DNA from: Sequoia sempervirens
Lineage: Eukaryota > Streptophyta > Pinopsida > Cupressales > Cupressaceae
Reading direction: 5' to 3'
Length of the DNA stretch: 64,000 nt
Assembly (NCBI GenBank): GCA_007258455.2
Contig: VDFB02262570.1
Coordinates: 1 to 64,000, forward strand
Position 1 is the stretch's first letter, and the number at the start of each line of letters is the position of its first letter. Both the position numbers and the translations under genes were made by a program. The notes beneath the pieces were generated by a model that saw only the letters and a program-made list of their open reading frames with translations, was not told the DNA's origin and ran no database searches. This document shows positions 23,542 through 35,054 of the stretch, piece by piece.

Positions 23542-24281
23542 TGTTTTGTATAAAAAGGACTTCAATGGAGTATTCCTTAGATGTATTTACCCAGATCAGA
23601 TTGAAAGAATTCTGGAAGAATTCCATGATGGACCTGCTGGAGGTCACTTTGCACCTCGTACTACAGCTTTGAAGATTATGAGAGCAGGCTATTATTGGCC
23701 AGATCTTTTCAAAGATGCACATACTTATGTCAGAAAATGTGCTAAATGTTCACTTTTTGCAGGAAAATAGAAGTTAGCAGCCCTGCCCTTGAATCCAATT
23801 CAGGTTGAGCAGCCATTTGGGAAGTGGGGACTTGACTTTATCGGTCCTATTAACCCACCGTCAAGTGCAGGTCACAAGTGGATCTTGACAGCAACAGATT
23901 ACTTCACAAAATGGACGGAAGCAGTTGCTCTAAAAGATTCAAATGAAACTTCAGTCCTAAATTTTTATCAAGACATTGTTTCCAGGTTTGGTATTCCCAA
24001 GTCCATTATTTCAAATAATGCTTTAGCTTTTGTTGGCTTAAGAGTTTTAGATTGGTCAGTAAAGAATAATGTTTATCTGAACACTTCGTCCAATTATTAC
24101 CCTCAAGGTAATGGACAAGCTGAATCAACAAATAAGAATCTGATTAAGATCATTAAGAAGACAATTGAAGATAATCAGAGGTCATGGCATGACAAGCTTA
24201 AATTAGCCCTTTGGGCTGATAGAATTACACCAAAACGGTCAACAAGTTTTTCACCGTATGTTTTGGTTTATGGTAAGGAGG
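23530..24281 (+). pseudogene. Tat integrase, truncated and mutated
   Basis: Would insert the element DNA into the genome. The zinc-binding region is at about 23,615-23,770 (His pair in EFHDGPAGGHF, Cys pair in KCAKC), followed by a TAG stop at 23,768-23,770. The catalytic core follows: first Asp in GLDFIGPI (23,834-23,836), the second acidic position changed to Asn in IISNNALAF (24,014-24,016), and Glu in GQAESTNK (24,122-24,124). After VLVYGKEA the frame runs straight into LTR sequence at 24,282. The C-terminal domain is absent and the last residues to the stop at 24,370 are LTR-derived. It is not functional. Confidence 0.88.
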
Positions 24282-27200
24282 CCAAGCAGTTGCAGCCTCG
24301 CTTCATCGCTCCGTGTACCTGCAAAATCATTAAGGAAATGGTATTAGAGTTATACTCTAAGCAATGGTGAATTACTTTTTGCCTTACGCCTATGCTACAG
24401 ACAGAAATGTAATTTGCATTAAACCAAGCATTCATCAGATAATTGAAAAAATTAAGCGGAAAGACATAATTCAATGGAAGCTTTCAGCTTCTTTTATTTT
24501 GCTAACATGTTTGTTTCAGTGTGCAGGAACAGGTTTATCATGTTCGAGTTCATTTCATCAGATATGTGGAGTCAAACGGGCTCCCACAAGGGTTGAGCCC
24601 GGCATATCAGGTTTTCAATTATAGAGCAAGAAAGGATTACTGTACTATAATATCAAATGATAAAAACAGTCTAAATCAGCATGATGGAACTGATTGAGAA
24701 TTAATCTTTTGCTCACAAATCAAAGGAACAGTAAAGTAGCATGGCAGTTGAGTATTGATTACATTTATCAACTCTCGTTTTAAGCTCTGTCTCTCATTCA
24801 CATTCACATTTTTATGAGACATTGAGCTCCTTTTCATTACAGGATAAACAGAGCATTCAGCATTTTGTTTTGTTTCTTACACCATCAAGTGCATGCACAG
24901 TTTATAAAAGACTCAAGCTAATAATTTAATTTCAACATTATGAGCAGAATTCTCATGTTTAGCAAAGAATAATGAACAGTAATGGAAAAAACTGGTTCAT
25001 ACATAGAACAGAGTAAGTGAAAGTATTACATTCATGAACAAGAATTTTGTCCCAGAAGCTACAATGATACATATAGCGGGGGAAAGCATCAGAAGACATC
25101 ACAATGCGTACTGGAGGTTACTGGCATATTTTGAGATAATGACTATAGATCATAATTGAACAGTAACAGGTATTCATCCTTTATGGAGGTAGCAAAAGAG
25201 TAATTGCGGATGAGTTTTCATGGTTGTCACATGTGTTCCATACACTTGTAAGGAGCTCAGAATATCAGAAAATACAAAGAGACAGATTATTCATGCATCT
25301 GAAGTATTCATAGCTTCAAAAGCATGTTGAAGTCATGCATTTAAGTTCAAGAGACAGCAGAAACGAAAAGCTTTCATGTTCATCAACTCAAAATATGATT
25401 GAGTGAAGGCAAAGTCAATATTCAAATGATCCAGATTTGAGCAGTAATGAAAATACTCAAGGATAATGAACCAAAGTTTTCATCTTCAGCACAAAAATAC
25501 ATTGAAAGCTTATGATCTCTAAGCCTTTTAAAAACAGAAAATGCAGCCATATACAATGAGAAGATTAACACCAAAATGGAAAGTTTTTCTTAAATCTGAG
25601 AAAAGCTCATGTTTTAAAACAAAAATCTCAATGAGATTGAAAGGAAAATGCCCAGCTTCAGATTTAAAAGAAGATGTGGCTGTAATATACAAAAAAATCA
25701 AAGCATTTTATCTTTTATGAGTTCAAAAATGCTATGTTTTGCAGAGATCTCAAGAAGATAATCATGGCGCAGCATGAAAGTGAATTTTTTTGAAGATTTA
25801 AAACAGAAAATCAGATTTCTATTGTGAGAAAAATGCCTAGATTTGAAAAAACGTGGCTGTAATATACAGAAAAATCGAAGTTTCTCATCTTTTATGAGTT
25901 CAAAATGTTATATTTTTTGCAGAAATCAGAAAAGAAACATCATGGCGTGGCTTACAGAAGTAAAACATTGCAGATCTAAAGATTCACAAAACCATATTCG
26001 GGTTTTAAAGCAAGTTTGTTCTTTATTTCTGGAAAATACTTCAAAGAACTTTCATGGCAGCTTCAAGAAAAGCAGAAAACTTTCAGAAATTCGCATGAGA
26101 AGGAGAAAATCATACTTTTATCTTCAAATACCTGTTAAAATCTTCATTTTTTCAAATTTAGAAGAGTCTCCAGCAAGTTTGAAGTTAAAGAATGATCATG
26201 GCGGCCAGGAAAAGAAGCAAATTCGTCCAAAATTCGCAGCAATACACATAAAAACGAAAATGCATCACTCAGATCAGGAAAATAGTGCCTCATGTGCCTT
26301 CCAACGTTTTAAAAAAAAAATGTCATTCTCCAAAAACGGCCAAGAAGATGAAGATTCGTGCCCAGATTTGCAGGAAAAGCTCAAAAAAATGAAAGAACCT
26401 CATTTAGGACAGAAAATCGCGCCTAAATACTTCCACGTTTTTTATAAAAATGTCTCATGTTCCAGATTCGGCCCCAAAAGTCAAATTCAAATTTCTTCAT
26501 GGCAAAAAATACCAGAAACAAGGCAAGTTCATGGCTAGGGTTTGAGTAGTGGCGGCTGTTTTTATCAAACTTCTCTAAGTCGAATGCAAAGGAGTGACAA
26601 TGATTTTAGGGTTCAAATGTGTGCTTTTGACTATTCGCCCTAATCCCACCTTGCATTTTTTATGATGATTTTTAATAATCATTATGTTTTTAATTGTCAA
26701 ATGGTCACATTTTTGAAGTTAATGTGCCTAGCAGGGTGGTCGACATCATTTGTTGATATATTATGCCAAGTATTGTCAAATAGTGAAAACTGCAAAATGC
26801 ATTATTGAATTTGAAGATCATAATCTGAGATATATAAATTAGCTTTATTATTCGTTATTCCTATTCGCATAAATAATGTAATAAATTAATTGAATGACAA
26901 GATAATCATTTAATTAATTTATTATCTAGAATGCAAATTAGAATACTATATAAAGCTAAACATATTTTACTCCAGTTTTACATCAATCTCAACTGAGAAT
27001 TTAATGAAAAGGGTGGACTTTAGAGTTGCATGGGCGGATTGGTAAAAACGAGGCAGTTTTACATGCTTTAAGCCACTTTTTTAGGGAGTTGCAGTTTAGT
27101 TGGAATAGTGCATGTATCAGTTATGACTTGGCAGTGAGTTTGAGCTTGATTGGACTTATTTTTGCATGGTTTTGGGCCTCCTTTTCAGAGATATTTTCTT

Positions 27201-27983
27201 CTGCTCGGATTTGGCTTTGGAATCATCACCCTTTCTTGGAGTTGGACTTTCAGTTCTTTTTGCATGCCTTTTTGAAAGGTTTTTTGTATATATTGAAAAA
27301 CTTAGTTGTTTTTCATTCCTAGTTCTTGTTTTTCTGCCTTTGCCTTCAGCAAAGAAGACTATCTTGTAACTCAGCATTTATTTACAGATTAATACAGCAG
27401 TGTTTTTACAGGTTCAGATCGTGTTATTGCAGAGAATTCCTTCAAGTTTCAAGCATCTTTGTCATGTGGGATTGATCGAAGTAATTATTGTGTTGCAGTT
27501 TTTGAAACCTTTAAATATTTCTGTCTCCTTAGTGAATTCTGTATGCATCCAGGTTTAAATCCACTGGTTAAACATTGTGTTAATCGATAATCAAACAGTC
27601 TAGTTGTGAAAATCATATTTCCCTTCTGTGATTGTTTCTTTAATAGCCTTTGTTTAAAATAGTCAAGTGTTTAAACTTCCAGATCTAGTTGTGCGAATGA
27701 AAATAGTGAGTAATTGTTCTGTGAGTTAAGTCTGCAAGTTGGATTCTTTGGTGCATCACCATAAATTAAAAGTTTCATAGTTTAGAATTCAGACTTAGTC
27801 TTTCTACCTCTTTCCCAGCCAAGTAAATTAGATTTTAGGGGATTTTTTTTATCAGGGAACCAGCCCTCTCTGGAGATTGATTCTCAGTTTTAGGCAACCC
27901 ACAGGCCTGAGAATCATTCCATGTTTCAACAGATTGCTGAATTTAGCTATTCAAGCGTTCGGGTGCAATCTGAATTGACAACA
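24282..27983 (+). repeat. 3' LTR of the Tat element, 5'-truncated (3,702 bp)
   Basis: Matches 14,646-18,348 of the 5' LTR at about 2% difference. It lacks the first 387 bp and joins directly to the integrase GKEA codons. It ends GACAACA at 27,983 and is followed by AGTAC. A 231-codon open stretch (25,843-26,538) lies in it; the matching stretch of the 5' LTR is shorter (152 codons, 16,259-16,717), so it is not treated as a gene. Confidence 0.9.
26947..26954 (+). promoter_or_regulatory. TATA box of the 3' LTR
   Basis: TATATAAA, identical in sequence and context to the 5' LTR box. From this LTR, transcription would read out into the flanking old gag. Confidence 0.6.
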
Positions 27984-28620
27984 AGTACAATTGGAAACAA
28001 ATAGAAGAGGGAAAGAAAAGATTAAAAAATGAGGTATGGTGGTGATAAAAACAAAGAATCAATTCATACCTCCTAACTATGAGTTAGAATTATTAAAAAT
28101 ATTATAAAACCTTAGATAGAAGGAGAATATTATAAACCTGAGTATACTAAAGAATTTTATAAGATGATCATAAGGACTGGACATAATGAAGCAAATATGG
28201 AAAAGGTTTCTATATGCATCAAAATATTGAGAGGGACTATCCAGGAAGAGCTAAGCATGATACAATTGCAAAATATAGAACAAGCATACTAACATGCTTT
28301 GAAAGTGAAGGAGAAATTGAACAAAAATATTCTAGATCAAACAAAATTGACAAAGAGAAAGAGAAGGAAGACTCTAGAAAGATAGATCTCAATATGGTGA
28401 TAGAAGGTCATATATTGAAGATGTTGAAGTAAGGGAGATTCATAGTATATACCGAAATAGATGTAACCATAATTCTTATCACAACGATTAAGAAGGTAGT
28501 AGTTCGTACTACAATGATAGAACAAATGGATCATATCAAATAGGTAGAAGGAGATATGGTAGAGGTGATGGAAGATCATTTAAAATAACTTATTTCTAGT
28601 GTGGGGTGTTCTTATTATTT
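27984..28620 (+). pseudogene. 3' half of the split Ty3/gypsy gag
   Basis: Directly after the Tat 3' LTR the interrupted gag resumes: VQLETNRRGKEKI, then FIPPNYELE, EFYKMIIRTGHNEANMEKV, ILRGTIQEELSMIQLQNIEQ, HALKVKEKLNKN, and an Arg/Ser/Tyr-rich tail ending near a Cys-Gly pair that may be a decayed zinc knuckle (about 28,600). Several stops and shifts are present. Similarity stops near 28,620, so the pol region and 3' LTR of this older element are missing. Confidence 0.75.
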
Positions 28621-29040
28621 ATTTCTTGTTGGACCTTGGATGTCGATGTGGACGTGGAACTTTAGGTTCCATTTTTGTGTTCCTCCCTAAGCTTTTCCCA
28701 CCATCAATGTTATGTGGTTCCTATTGGACTTCAAGTCTTGGTGTGAACCTTGCATTGGGCCATTAGTTCCTATTTCCCACTTCCCACCCATCTTCTTCTT
28801 CCTACAATGATTTTCTCCTTCCTTTTGGACCTTAGGTCTCGACAAGGACTTGGTTCCAAATTCCTCCTAAAACCACCTCTTACTTTGTATTCCTTATGTT
28901 CCTTGTAGGACCTCAAGTCCCTGAACATACTTGGAGTTGAGGAACCTTAGGTCCAAGTTCCAAATCTACTTTTTCCCCAACCCCCAACACACTCTGTTTC
29001 CTTGACCTCTTGACCATGAATTAAACCTAGAACCTAATGT
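28620..29040 (+). repeat. Degenerate tandem repeat with GGACCT(T/C)AGGTC words
   Basis: Four related units begin near 28,629 (TTGGACCTTGGATGTCG), 28,725 (TTGGACTTCAAGTCTTGG), 28,832 (TTGGACCTTAGGTCTCG) and 28,911 (TAGGACCTCAAGTCCCTG). Each is followed by GGAACC or GGTTCC words. Unit length varies from about 80 to 107 bp. The array begins at the point where the older gag similarity ends. Confidence 0.5.
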
Positions 29041-30651
29041 TTTGGTTCCAACTTATTTCTCACTCTTGAGCCCTAGCCTACATTGCTCCAAGGTATTGGT
29101 TGTGACTCCCCTTTTAGTACCAACACTCACAAATCTCTTCATGGTTCCTATTCTATTTTATTCTCTAGACCCAACATTAAAAATAAATCAAAGAATGAAC
29201 CAACATTAAAAATACTTCAAGGTTCAATGCAACTCATTTTCCATAGCAAAATAAGGTAGGAATTCCTATGAACATTCATCTTTCCTCCCACCTTGCACTC
29301 ATTGTATTGGTGTTTAAATCATATTTATAATTTTTTAAGGTAGTCAATTTCTCTTAGTCTTGTGACAAAATTTGGGGTTGAATCAATAGTTTTAGTTTAA
29401 CTATCAAATTTACTTGTTCATTTCATATAACCTAAACTCTTGGAATACCCTCTTGAGTCTAAGTTGTGCTTGAAGTGTAGGAGAGAAAATCCACTCTCAT
29501 AGAGTTGACCTTAAACCCTCTATCGTTATGTAGATGAACCTATTTCACTTTCTCGATGACAACCCTACCCGTAAGTGGAGAAGCAGTTCTAGGACCCAAC
29601 AAAATGACACCATTGGCAAGGAACAATTGTTAGACACTTGAAAATAACAATAGAATTATAAGGAATTATGTTTTTTTAGTTTTTAGTTTTTAGTTTTGAT
29701 TGTATAATCAATTTTATCAAATAAATTATCATCTTTCCATCTTGGGGAAGTGGTGACTTTATTGGAACCAACCTAGACCTATTACAATCATCAAAACCTC
29801 GAAATGAATAGAAGAAAATACATACATATTAACATGCATAAGGAGGCAATTCACATAATGCAATAAATCAACTTAGTAGGTGGAAAAAAAGATGCAAGTG
29901 GTCCCTCATAACAAAATGATCAACAACATGTGTGTACCTTAAGTAGAGGCAATTCCTTGTTGAACTAAGAGATTAGTACCAATATATTTCTGATGATTTA
30001 GTTGATCAACTGCTCAAAAGGAAATGAATTAATGTAGATGAGTATGATTTGAGAAGAAACAATGTTGTGATTGGTAGAGTAGATAGGACTCAGCTTGAAA
30101 ACATATATGTGAGAATGCATGGCATGTCTAAGGAATGGTTTCACACCAAGTTGACCAACAATAATTTTCACATGTAGGTTCTAATAGATCTCAATTTGAT
30201 TAAACTTTCCATGATGCTAATCAATAGATACACTAATGAAAGGGAAATAATTTTAGATGAATATTTGGACCTAATTGACCTAGTTAAGAGGAGAAGACAA
30301 GAACTTCAAGTTGAAACTGAACAACTAACTTAGGTAGGTGCTCAAGCTACTCAAAAAAATATAATAAACCAATATAATACATAAAATACCCCCAACCAAT
30401 AGATGCATAATGAGCCTCAAAATAAATAAAAAACCCTCAACAACAAAATCTAGGATAGAATGTGGGGGTCAACCCTATAAGACAAGCTCAAATATTTGTA
30501 CCATTCCAATAGAAAGGTATAGGCAACTTGAATCTTTTGACATCCCAAACTATCCAAATCTAATCCCAAATAAAATTAGACGGAAAGTTCCAAAATTACA
30601 AAGCAACAATGTAGTGAAGAGAGAAGAGAACCTAAGGTACTTCATCAATAT
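29041..30651. other. Degenerate sequence, possible gag-like fragment, unassigned
   Basis: 29,040-29,960 has no recognisable content. 29,980-30,340 has coding-like pieces on the plus strand (EYLDLIDLVKRRRQELQVET), and 30,410-30,679 is open for 89 codons, but neither shows a domain I can name. It may be remains of a retroelement gag. Confidence 0.3.
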
Positions 30652-31027
30652 TGTTGGTGTAAATAGGTGCTTTTCATAAATATTTATTAGTGGGGTCTTA
30701 TTTATATGTTAAGCCCACTTAGGTCCTAGGCATATTAGAGTTATTTAGATAAGATTTTATCTTTTTAGATTTTATTAAATATTAGAGTCCTAGGTCATTT
30801 AATGATGGCTCATGTTATTTAATAATGACACCAGTCATTTAATGTTTGGTACTTCATCACACCTTGTTTATATAAGAAAGGTCATTGTATACTTTTGTAA
30901 TATACCTCATCATCATATTTGATAGACCTTAATATCAAACAAGCTCATTTCTTGCATACTCTCTTGTAGAAGGTTTTCATTGTTTTTATAGGTGGCCCTG
31001 GGATAAAGTTAATTTTCAACTCTTAAA
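30652..31027 (+). repeat. Orphan 5' LTR of a copia-like element (376 bp)
   Basis: Begins TGTTGGTGTAA and ends TTCAACTCTTAA, immediately before the initiator-Met type PBS TGGTATCAAAGC at 31,028-31,039. A TATA box (TTATATAAG, 30,868-30,876) lies inside. Its ends resemble those of the two copia elements at 33.6 and 37.6 kb. No second copy is present in the window. Confidence 0.75.
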
Positions 31028-32000
31028 TGGTATCAAAGCACGACCTTACAAATTCCTTTTCAATTTTAATTGCCAATGAGAGATCTTGGTGAATTTTAGT
31101 AAAGTTGAGTATGCTCTTTTCTTGCACCATATGGTGATCTAGTAAATAAAAAAAAATTGAAAAAAACACCAATTTAAGAGGGTTCCTCTTTTGTAGGTTA
31201 ATTTTGGTGTATGTTGGAGGTAATTTGAGCTCATGATTGACTCCAAAACATCCAAGAAAGTCAAGATTGATTTTTGTTTCATCAAAATTTGACATATTTT
31301 TCTAGATCTGTGAGGGTTTGAAGTTGGGAGGTGATTACTAGATTCAGGAGGTAGCTGATTTTTTAGAGCACATTGAGCTGAAATTGACCCTTTCATTGCA
31401 TCTAGAAGGCCTCAAAACTCCCATTTTTATATAAAATACTTCATATTTTGAAAATTTATTTTTGGTGATTTAAAAAAAATTCATATGATTATCTTAAATT
31501 TGACGGCCAAATGACCAGATCCAAGAGGATTCTATTAAATTTGACGGTTAAATGATTGTCATACTAGCACTCAAGCTAGTCCACTAGATTTTGGTCACTT
31601 GGGGACCACCCACTGGCTCATATGGGGCTTAATTTTAGCCTCTCAAGCCTTAAGTGGGAAGATTTTTTAAATCGTCATAACTTTTGACTCGAGTAACAAA
31701 TTTTTAAAAATGAGATTGTTGAAAGGCTGGTTTTGAGCACTTTCTAGTGGTGCAAATATTATTATCATATTTTACTCTTAGAATATTTTATTGTTGTTTG
31801 AAGTCAGATCTCTCATTTGGACCTCCAAGATTATAACTTTTTGCTTAGATCTCCATTTTTTGTGATTTTTGTGGCATAGGAAAGGTATTGAGGAGCTCTA
31901 TCGTTGTACACATGCACTTTTCTAGTTTCAACCCTAGATATCATTTATTTAAATTATAGCATATTTGCATTTTGGTTACTTACTTGAACATCCTGACTCC
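31028..32000 (+). mobile_element. PBS and leader of the orphan copia-like element
   Basis: Starts with the PBS and continues with sequence matching the leaders of the elements at 33.6 and 37.6 kb: TCTGTGAGGGTTTGAAG near 31,305, TTTTTTAGAGCACATTGAGC near 31,360, and two copies of the ATAACTTTTG module near 31,677 and 31,832. Coding sequence and 3' LTR are missing. The end near 32,000 is where similarity fades. Confidence 0.65.
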
Positions 32001-33620
32001 TAGAGAGTTTACATTTTTTTTGGAAAGGCTTCATTTGTAGTATACATCATGTTTGGGGGTTTCTAATTGTTATTAAAGGTTAAGTATTTGTAATTTTTGA
32101 GATTTATCATAGTTCATTATGGGCTGATGTTTTCATATATCTAATGAAAATAAGCAAAACAAAATTACTAAAACTTTATTTTAATTTATGAAACATATAT
32201 AACTAGAAAATGAATAGTTATTAAGAGTTTGAATGGAAGAGTGAGTTGAATGTTGTATAATCTATGCTATCTCATAACCATGTTGACAAAATAAAAATGG
32301 TGCATAAGTATAAAACAAAAGTGATTTGCAAATATAAGTATGTTGAACAAAAAATTGTTCAATGTTTATTTTAATGCGATGAAAGAAAGAAGGCACTATA
32401 CCACAAAATTCTCTAATGACCGTGGTACAAAAAATAAAAATGATATTTTGAAGATGCTTTTGGACTATCAACAGAAGCCAATATGGTATCTCTAAATTTT
32501 CTTTTAGGGACAAGATCTCTAAAAAAATTAATCAAGCAAAGATCTGAATTAGCCAATAGAAATTGGATAAACAATTTTATATTTCACAATTTATAAATGA
32601 TTTGTTAGGGGATGAAGCCTTACTGCTAGTAAATCCTCTAGATATTATTGTGGATCTTACCCTGTAAGACATGCCATTTTAATTTAGAAAATTTCGTAAT
32701 TTAAATAATAACATTTATATTGCAAGGGGATCAAGAAAACACACTAGCATGCTAACACACCACTTGAATTTGTAGTTTGTTTCACTTCATCAAACAATTA
32801 GGAATTTTGGAAATGTTGGCATACATATATGAGGCATGAGAAATATTCATGATGTTGGAATTTGAAAACTTGTGTAAACTTTGGAAAATTGATCGATTGG
32901 ATTGGAGGAATTCAAATGGCTGGAAACTTGCAAATGTGTTTGAAAATATGCTATGGGGATTCAATTTCAAAGCTTGTAACATCCATCATTTACAATTTTT
33001 ATTCTATCTAGTTTAGATTATATGATGTTGGATATGTGTTCATCTTTGTGATATTGGATGCAAATGATTCTTTTAATGCGTTGTGTGCAAAGGGGGAATT
33101 GCTAGTTATATAAGTTTCTTTATTGTTTTGTTCTTAATTAGAGATTTTGATGAACTATTATTAACTAGGAAATATTGTAGTGAAATCTTATATCATGTGT
33201 CAAGGAAGGTGAACTAGGCACTGGTTTGGAGTTGTCCTGCATGATTAAATTATGTGGGTACCAAATGATTTATTCATTAATTAATTAAGATAATTTAATA
33301 ATAGATAATAAATAAATAGTTAGGGTGTTATTTATTTATGAGACTTAAAATTAGTTTAATTAATTATCTATTTAAAATATAATTGATGCTCTATATATCT
33401 TAAGAATTATTAGAACTAAATTACATAATTGTTTTATTTAATTCATCATTAAAAGAAGGATGTGAATTATTTTTCTTATAAAACTAGTTGTGGATTTCAT
33501 AATAATTATTTGTGGGGAATGTGCAAAGGGAAATCATGTAATGCTATCTTTTTTTCGAAATCTACTTATTACATTACTAAGTTAGTAGACTAATTTGCTT
33601 TAGGATATTTAAGGAAAAAT
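32000..33620. other. Intergenic, nothing recognised
   Basis: AT-rich, without domain, RNA gene or repeat boundary that I can support. Confidence 0.4.
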
Positions 33621-33975
33621 TGTTGGTGTAATTAATTATTTAATTACACTTTAGCATAAGTTTACTTAGGTAATTATTTATTTCCTAGGATAATTATTAT
33701 TTAATTCTTATATTATCTTATTGAGTTGTCTTTTTGCTCAAGATAAGATTAGGGTTGTTTTTTCCTTCTTTATTGCATCATTGCCTTTTTTAAGACTTTT
33801 GTAATATTTTTAAAACAATTACATTCAATAATCAATAATTCTAATTTTTGCTTGCACACATTGGCTCTGAGGGTTTACAGAACTTCTGTTGTTTTGTTCT
33901 GAATATCTGTTGCATGTGATAGGTGATTGCTTGCAGGTGTTCTTGGGGACTGTGAAGTTGGTTTTTCAACTTCTA
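33621..33975 (+). repeat. 5' LTR of the gag-protease copia element
   Basis: TGTTGGTGTAATTAATTATT at the start and TTTTTCAACTTCTA at the end. It matches 37,154-37,510 with few changes. The final CA has been lost at the junction with the PBS (33,976 on). Confidence 0.88.
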
Positions 33976-35054
33976 ATGGTATTAGGCTCCAAACCTGTTG
34001 TTGCCTATTCGTGATCTGAAGATATTCTCTCACAGCGTCTTTTTCTGTGCAAGGGTTTCAAGTCAGATTGATTTTTTGTAGATCCGGGGGTAGCCAAATT
34101 TTCAGAGAATTTTGGGCTCGAATAGACAACGCCATCGCGATCAAAGCATCCAAAAACCCCAGAAACGCCTTTCGTTTCGTCAATTTAGGCGAAAGTTGAA
34201 AAAAAGGCAAAAAAAATAGCCCCAAGGTCGTACGGCCCCAAGGCACACAGTTCGAGGCAATTTTTTTCAAAAAACAATTAAAAATCAAGGTTTTTTAATA
34301 ATTTTTTTGCGTTGTCTGTTGATTTTTGGCACAATGCCCACTCGCCACCGAGCGGCCACCAGCCACTCAACGGCCTCCAGCTTCTCTGCCACACCACCAC
34401 CCGGCCACTGCTTCCGCCCCAAGCTCCACCAAGCTCCATCGTTTGTCACTTCGTTGGTCTATCTAGCCCCCGAGGGCTCCAATCTGCCACCAAAGCCTCC
34501 AGCTCGGTCCTGTGGGTGATCGAGCCCCCAGTGATCAGCGCCCACGCCCTTTGCAAGCCCCGTCGTCGGTCCTATTAGCGACCTGGAGCCACACTAAACC
34601 CACTGGCGGATTTTTTTTAAAAAACTATGTAGCCGGCGGTCATGTGCAAAACCAAGGGCCGAAAAGAAAGGGGGCCGAATTTTTGACCCTGTTTAGTGCA
34701 GAAAGGTCCTTTTACAGGCCTTTTTTTCATTTTTTCATAACTTGGTCAAACAGAGGTATTTTTTCGCAAACGAGATATCGTCGGAAACCTGGTTCGACAA
34801 TCTTCGTAGTGGTGGAGGATTGATTTCTTGATTTTTTCATTTTGATGCCTTTATTCGTCTGTCAAAGCCAGAAGTTGTTGTTTTCACTCCGAGAGGTGTA
34901 ACTTTTGCATTCTGGCTCCGTTTTTAGAAAACAAATAGGCGTTGGAAAGATGGTTCAGTGCTCTACACAGATATCAAACCTATTTTTTTAGATTTTTTAC
35001 CAGGTATCTGATATTTCTGTTTGATCTCAACCTTTACCTTTTCAGTTATTTTCT
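33976..35054 (+). other. Leader of the gag-protease copia element
   Basis: Begins with ATGGTATTAGGCTCC, a decayed PBS. It contains a GC-rich, Pro/Ala-coding stretch (about 34,330-34,610) and two copies of the leader module: one at about 34,737 with GAGATATCGTCGGAAA at 34,772-34,787, and a weaker one at about 34,889. The first part (34,060-34,250) matches the leader of the neighbouring element (38,150-38,370). Confidence 0.7.

Larger units (their letters stand above)
14259..27983 (+). mobile_element. Tat-type Ty3/gypsy LTR retrotransposon, 13.7 kb, defective
   Basis: A nearly complete element inserted in the gag of an older gypsy element. Order: 5' LTR (14,259-18,348), primer-binding region, gag, protease, archaeal-type RNase H, reverse transcriptase, native RNase H, integrase, 3' LTR (24,282-27,983). 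Gag to RNase H lies in one frame broken only by stops; one shift precedes the integrase. Very long LTRs plus a second, archaeal-type RNase H are known features of the plant Tat clade. The two LTRs differ by about 15 changes in their last 680 bp (counted by eye, about 2%), so the insertion is fairly recent compared with its neighbours. A deletion has removed the end of integrase, the polypurine tract and the first 387 bp of the 3' LTR. Confidence 0.92.

Noticed and set aside
18517..23770. Stop codons as programmed readthrough or altered code
   Set aside because: Nine stops, a frameshift and a changed catalytic residue fit a dead copy; nothing else in the window suggests a variant code.
24282..24370. 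Integrase tail as a new C-terminal domain
   Set aside because: These residues are translated LTR sequence after a deletion junction.
25843..26538. 231-codon open frame as a gene
   Set aside because: It lies in the U3 of the Tat 3' LTR; the 5' LTR copy is open over only 152 codons, and the sequence shows no domain.
34307..34823. Overlapping Pro/Ala-rich frames as a host gene exon
   Set aside because: They lie in the leader of a copia element and overlap in several frames, as expected from GC-rich sequence; no domain.
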